NCBI GenBank assembly: GCA_009827235.1
Contig: SPMW01000009.1
Location: forward strand, 1 to 49,115
Length of the DNA: 49,115 nucleotides
Direction of reading: 5' to 3'
Source of the DNA: Candidatus Campylobacter infans
Lineage (GTDB): Bacteria; Campylobacterota; Campylobacteria; Campylobacterales; Campylobacteraceae
The position numbers were made by a program, and so were the translations under genes. Positions 45,733 to 49,115 of the stretch are shown here, piece by piece. The notes under the pieces are model-generated. The model searched no databases. It was not told where the DNA came from and worked only from the letters and a program-made list of their open reading frames with translations. Each line of letters opens with the position of its first letter. The stretch's first letter is position 1.

Positions 45733-48017
45733 TAAAATCTTTTACCTATACTAAACTCAAATTTACTAGTATCATCGCCATCTTTACTATCAAGTGGCTT
45801 AGCAAAAATCACTTGCAATGGCCCTAAAATCGTAACCCATTCAATGCCTACGCCCATAGAAGTTCTGTGAATTTCGCTGATTTTATCCTGGCCTATTGTG
45901 CCAAAATCCGCAAAAACTAGCCCACGCATTTTAATGCGGTTGATTATAGGAAAGCTAAGCTCCAAAGAATTGCTAAATGCCATTTTACCGCCTGTTTTGA
46001 TGTCCTCACAGCCAAAAACGATCAAGCCGTGGCTATCGATAGGATTGCAAATGCGTTTTTTAGGGCTTAATGAATGCGCATCAAAACCACGAACAGAGCC
46101 TAATCCGCCCAAAAATAACTTTTCATTTATTGGTAGCTTGCTCGCATCGCTATTCCACAAATAGCTAAAAGTAGCCTTATAGCGCAAAATTAAATCCACT
46201 CCAAGATAATCCTCTAAGCCCTCATAAATGCTAAAATCATTCGTGCTTTTTACAAATTTTTCATCTCCACCAAGCCCTGCGATTTCAAGTGCCGAGCTAG
46301 CAATAAAGCCTGATCTTGGCAAATAAAAATCATCTGTATTATTCCACGAAATGCTAGGCGTAATGGCGCTTTTCCAATGCTTGCCATTTAAATAGCCAGC
46401 ATCTTTATAAAAGGCATCAAGGCCTGAAATTTTATTGCGTTGGACATGATAATTTATAAAAACATTTGTATAACGGCCTATTTGGCGCCCAGCCGATGCT
46501 GACAATCCATAAGCATTTTGGGTGTATTCATCCCATTTGTATTCGTAGCCATAAACCGAGCCACCAAGGCTATAAGGCGAGTCATTCACGCGCGGATTAG
46601 TTAAACTAATGCGCCCATTTAATTTATCATCGCTTTTATCCACGCTTACTGCGCCTTGATAGCCTGAGCCAAAAAGATTATTTTCGCTAACCCCAGCGCT
46701 TAATAAAAGCCCATCACCCGTGCTATATCCTATGCCTCCGCTGATTGAGCCGGTATTTGTTTCTTTTACAATTACTTCTAAATCCACCTCATCATTGCTT
46801 ACTTGCTTTTCTATGATATCAACATCTTCAAAATATCCCGTGCGTTTTAGCGCGTTTTTGCTATCTTTTAGATCGCTTCTACTATATAAATTGCCCTCTG
46901 TCAAATACAGCTCACGGCGAATTACGCGATCTAGCGTGTCGGTATTGCCCGAGATTATTACATTGCGGATATAAACCTTTTCATTTAATAAAATTTGATA
47001 ATTTATATCCACTTTTTTGCTTAATTCATTTGGCGTGGTTTTTGGATATACTCTAACATAAGCATAGCCTTTATCAGCTATTAAATCACTTATTTTTTCT
47101 TGATCACGCCTTAGCCAAAGAGTGTTGAAAGTATCGCCGGTTTGAAGTTTTAAGGTTTTTAGGATTTTTTGGGCGTTTATATCAAGCTCACTAGGCAAAT
47201 CCAAGCTAATTTCGCCCACTTTATAACGCTCGCCCTCTTGGATATAATAGCTCAAATCCGCAGTATAGCTATCAAAATAAGTATTTAAATAAGCCCGCGA
47301 TACATTCGCGTCTAAAAACCCGCGTTTTAGGTATTGTTCGCGGATTTTATCGCTATCTTGTGGCAAGGAAAAAATTTTAACCGCCCCATCATTAAAGCCC
47401 CACATCCAGCCTAAAAGCTCTTTTTGTTTATTATCCACAAAAGGCTCTATATCACTATAATCTAAAACATTAGCCCCTATTAAATTTACTTTTTTTATAG
47501 TGATATTTTCGCCACGATTTACCTTAAAGCTAACTTGAACGCTATTTTCATCATTTAAGCTGATCACATCATCGCCCACGATAGTATCAAAAAAGCCCTT
47601 TGCTTCATAAAACTGCCTTACGCGCATCTTAGCTAGATTTATAGCGCGCTCATCATACATTTGCCCTTTTTTAATGCCGATTATATTTATTATGGCTTTT
47701 TCATCATTTGTTACCACGCCTTTTATATCAATGCGCGCAATTACGGGCTTTTCTTTAAGATGGACTATCACATCGCCGTTATTTTCCTCAATAAAAATAT
47801 CTTTAAAATAACCTTGCGCAAATAAAGCTTTTATGGCCTTATTTGAGCTTTCATCAGTTAAAACGGCGCCTTTTTTAAGTCCGCTAATCTCACTAGCACT
47901 TAGCTCGCTAAGATGAACCATACCTTTATAAGTTACGCTATTTATCGTTACAGCTTGTAAGAATGAAAGCATTAAAAAGCTTATTACGCCCGCTAAAAAG
48001 CCTAATTTTTTCATCAT
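45732..48017 (-). CDS. bamA: Outer-membrane protein assembly factor BamA
   Basis: Inserts beta-barrel proteins into the outer membrane. The 761-aa product has a signal peptide (MMKKLGFLAGVISFLMLSFLQA), five POTRA domains (about 23–415) and a C-terminal barrel with the VRGF motif at about residue 640 and a terminal Phe (FEFSIGKRF). Start is ATG 48017 or the next codon. A TAAAAT word (48047–48052, minus strand) is a likely −10. Divergent from tyrA. Confidence 0.96.
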   Translation of the reverse strand: MMKKLGFLAGVISFLMLSFLQAVTINSVTYKGMVHLSELSASEISGLKKGAVLTDESSNKAIKALFAQGYFKDIFIEENNGDVIVHLKEKPVIARIDIKGVVTNDEKAIINIIGIKKGQMYDERAINLAKMRVRQFYEAKGFFDTIVGDDVISLNDENSVQVSFKVNRGENITIKKVNLIGANVLDYSDIEPFVDNKQKELLGWMWGFNDGAVKIFSLPQDSDKIREQYLKRGFLDANVSRAYLNTYFDSYTADLSYYIQEGERYKVGEISLDLPSELDINAQKILKTLKLQTGDTFNTLWLRRDQEKISDLIADKGYAYVRVYPKTTPNELSKKVDINYQILLNEKVYIRNVIISGNTDTLDRVIRRELYLTEGNLYSRSDLKDSKNALKRTGYFEDVDIIEKQVSNDEVDLEVIVKETNTGSISGGIGYSTGDGLLLSAGVSENNLFGSGYQGAVSVDKSDDKLNGRISLTNPRVNDSPYSLGGSVYGYEYKWDEYTQNAYGLSASAGRQIGRYTNVFINYHVQRNKISGLDAFYKDAGYLNGKHWKSAITPSISWNNTDDFYLPRSGFIASSALEIAGLGGDEKFVKSTNDFSIYEGLEDYLGVDLILRYKATFSYLWNSDASKLPINEKLFLGGLGSVRGFDAHSLSPKKRICNPIDSHGLIVFGCEDIKTGGKMAFSNSLELSFPIINRIKMRGLVFADFGTIGQDKISEIHRTSMGVGIEWVTILGPLQVIFAKPLDSKDGDDTSKFEFSIGKRF

Positions 48018-48086
48018 TTAACTTTCAAAATAAAATAAAATCGCCGATTTTAGCACATTTTTTTTTAACTATGCTTTAAAATTTGC

Positions 48087-48092
48087 TATAAT
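48087..48092 (+). promoter_or_regulatory. TATAAT −10 of tyrA
   Basis: GCTATAATCTCCGC lies 63 bp before the tyrA ATG in the gap shared with bamA. The leader would be about 55 nt. Confidence 0.6.
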
Positions 48093-48154
48093 CTCCGCTT
48101 TTATTTTTTCTTAAAAGCTTGGAATTTAGGGCTTTTTGGCATAAGGGCATAAAT

Positions 48155-48988
48155 ATGGTAAAAGTCGGCATTATTGGTTTAGGGTTAATTGGCGGCTCTT
48201 TGGGGCTTGCTTTACAGGATTTAAAATTAGTAAAAAAAGTCTTAGGCTATGATTTAAGCTCTCAAAACGCAAAAGACGCGCTAAAACTTGGCTTAGTTGA
48301 TGAAATAGCAGAGTTTGAAACCATTAAAAAAACCTGCGATATTATTTTTATAGCCATACCAGTTGAGGCGATTATATCGGTATTATCAAAACTTAGCGAT
48401 ATACCTAAAAGCACGACTATTATTGATTTTGGCTCAGCCAAAGAAAAAATCCTAAACTCTTGCCCTAAGATGATTTTAGATAATTTTATCCCAGCTCACC
48501 CTATGGCAGGCACTGAAAACTCAGGCCCAAAAGCCGCCTTTAAAACCTTGCTAAATGGCGCAATAGTCGTAATTTGCGATGATAAAAAAGCCGATGAAAC
48601 CCATGTAAAGCGCGCTGTTGAGCTTTTATCACATCTTGGTATGAAAATCATCTTTATGAGCGCAAAAGACCACGATCACCATGTCGGCTTTATCTCGCAT
48701 TTACCGCACGCCATTAGCTTTTCATTAGTTAATGCCACGCTAAAAGAAGAAGATAGGCGCAATATTTTATTGCTCTCAGGTGGCAGTTTTACTGGTATGG
48801 CGCGCATTTCAAAAAGCAACGAAGATATGTGGTGTGATATTTTTAGGCAAAATAAAAATAACCTACTCAGCGCGATGCAAGCATTTAAGCGCGAATTTTC
48901 TCATTGCGAAGAGCTAGTTAAAAACGAAAAATGGGACGAGCTAAAAGAATGGATCAAAAACGCAAGGCAAATAAGAGAAATTTTATAA
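48155..48988 (+). CDS. tyrA: Prephenate dehydrogenase
   Basis: Makes 4-hydroxyphenylpyruvate for tyrosine. The 277-aa product starts MVKVGIIGLGLIGGSLG with the NAD-binding GxGxxG (8–13) and has the active-site region AHPMAGTENSGP and HHVGFISHLPHAISFSL. No chorismate mutase domain is fused. I chose ATG 48155, preceded by AAGGG, over TTG 48119. It lies next to bamA as in C. jejuni. Confidence 0.95.
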   Translation: MVKVGIIGLGLIGGSLGLALQDLKLVKKVLGYDLSSQNAKDALKLGLVDEIAEFETIKKTCDIIFIAIPVEAIISVLSKLSDIPKSTTIIDFGSAKEKILNSCPKMILDNFIPAHPMAGTENSGPKAAFKTLLNGAIVVICDDKKADETHVKRAVELLSHLGMKIIFMSAKDHDHHVGFISHLPHAISFSLVNATLKEEDRRNILLLSGGSFTGMARISKSNEDMWCDIFRQNKNNLLSAMQAFKREFSHCEELVKNEKWDELKEWIKNARQIREIL

Positions 48989-49115
48989 AATTTACGCGCA
49001 TTTAGCGGATAGATTTTGAAATTTTGCACCACGCCCCGCGCCAAATTTTAAAATTTAATCCGCGCACCGCCGAAAATCCGCGCCCAAAAATCACGCAAAA
49101 ATCAGCGTTTGCCAA
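48989..49115. other. Right-edge intergenic stretch
   Basis: 127 bp with higher GC words at its right end and one exact AAATTTTAAAATTT (49043–49056). No supported gene; a minus-strand frame open to the edge is probably chance. Confidence 0.5.

Noticed and set aside
48119..48154. TTG start for tyrA at 48119
   Set aside because: The extra 12 residues do not fit the NAD-binding fold start; ATG 48155 has AAGGG and begins MVKVGIIGLG.
49002..49115. Minus-strand frame open for 37 codons to the window edge, perhaps the end of a gene
   Set aside because: It contains the AAATTTTAAAATTT word found elsewhere only between genes, and shows no recognisable protein pattern. More sequence would settle it.

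Overview
The window is a piece of a Campylobacter chromosome (Campylobacterota). The DNA is AT-rich and densely coding. The gene content and local orders are typical of the genus: ndk–DUF177–rpmF–plsX–fabH; lpxC followed by a short TsaB-like protein and thrB; proB–fmt–birA–parA–parB; a split ATP synthase operon with b' and b subunits but no a or c subunit, running straight into exbB–exbD–tolA–tolB–pal–ybgF; and bamA divergent from tyrA. The tmRNA encodes the tag ANNANFAPAYAKAA, close to the Campylobacter form I know. The species cannot be fixed from sequence reading alone. I see no prophage, insertion sequence or CRISPR array.

Layout. 1–380: degenerate AT-rich repeat array and a hairpin behind nrfA. 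0.4–2.8 kb: nrfHA nitrite reductase (minus strand). 3.0–4.6 kb: a lone C-terminal half of a type ISP restriction-modification enzyme. 4.6–6.9 kb: two divergent GT9 (heptosyltransferase-type) genes. 7.2–10.1 kb: ndk, DUF177, rpmF, plsX and fabH, joining nucleotide, ribosome and fatty-acid/phospholipid synthesis. 10.2–14.4 kb: obgE, then amt and an FkbM methyltransferase, then rpmA and rplU. 14.5–19.1 kb: thrB, a Sel1/Hcp-like secreted protein, tsaB-like, lpxC and an M23 peptidoglycan peptidase. 19.1–23.4 kb: molybdate locus modE–mop–modA–TOBE–modC–modB. 23.5–27.8 kb: mlaA, then livHMGF. 27.8–42.1 kb: a long plus-strand run proB, fmt, birA, parAB, atpF'FHAGDC, exbBD, tolA, tolB, pal and ybgF. 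42.1–43.2 kb: queH. 43.3–43.9 kb: tRNA-Asn and tmRNA, convergent. 44–48 kb: nhaA, a receiver-like protein, bamA. 48.2–49.0 kb: tyrA.

How the genes fit together. Most are housekeeping genes for envelope building (lpxC, GT9 genes, bamA, Tol-Pal, mlaA, M23 peptidase), energy (NrfHA for nitrite respiration, supported by molybdate uptake for molybdoenzymes; F1 ATP synthase; NhaA) and nutrient uptake (Amt, Liv). Many genes overlap or are separated by fewer than ten bases, so translation is probably coupled.

Points most worth a second look are: a perfect 14-bp palindrome AAATTTTAAAATTT found eleven times, always at or just after gene 3' ends and twice inside the ATP synthase operon; a receiver-like protein with Cys at the phospho-Asp position, translationally coupled to bamA; the orphan type ISP half-gene with a degraded NPPF motif; a long bulged hairpin between tRNA-Asn and tmRNA; and a two-domain molbindin that looks like a copy of the ModE C-terminal half.
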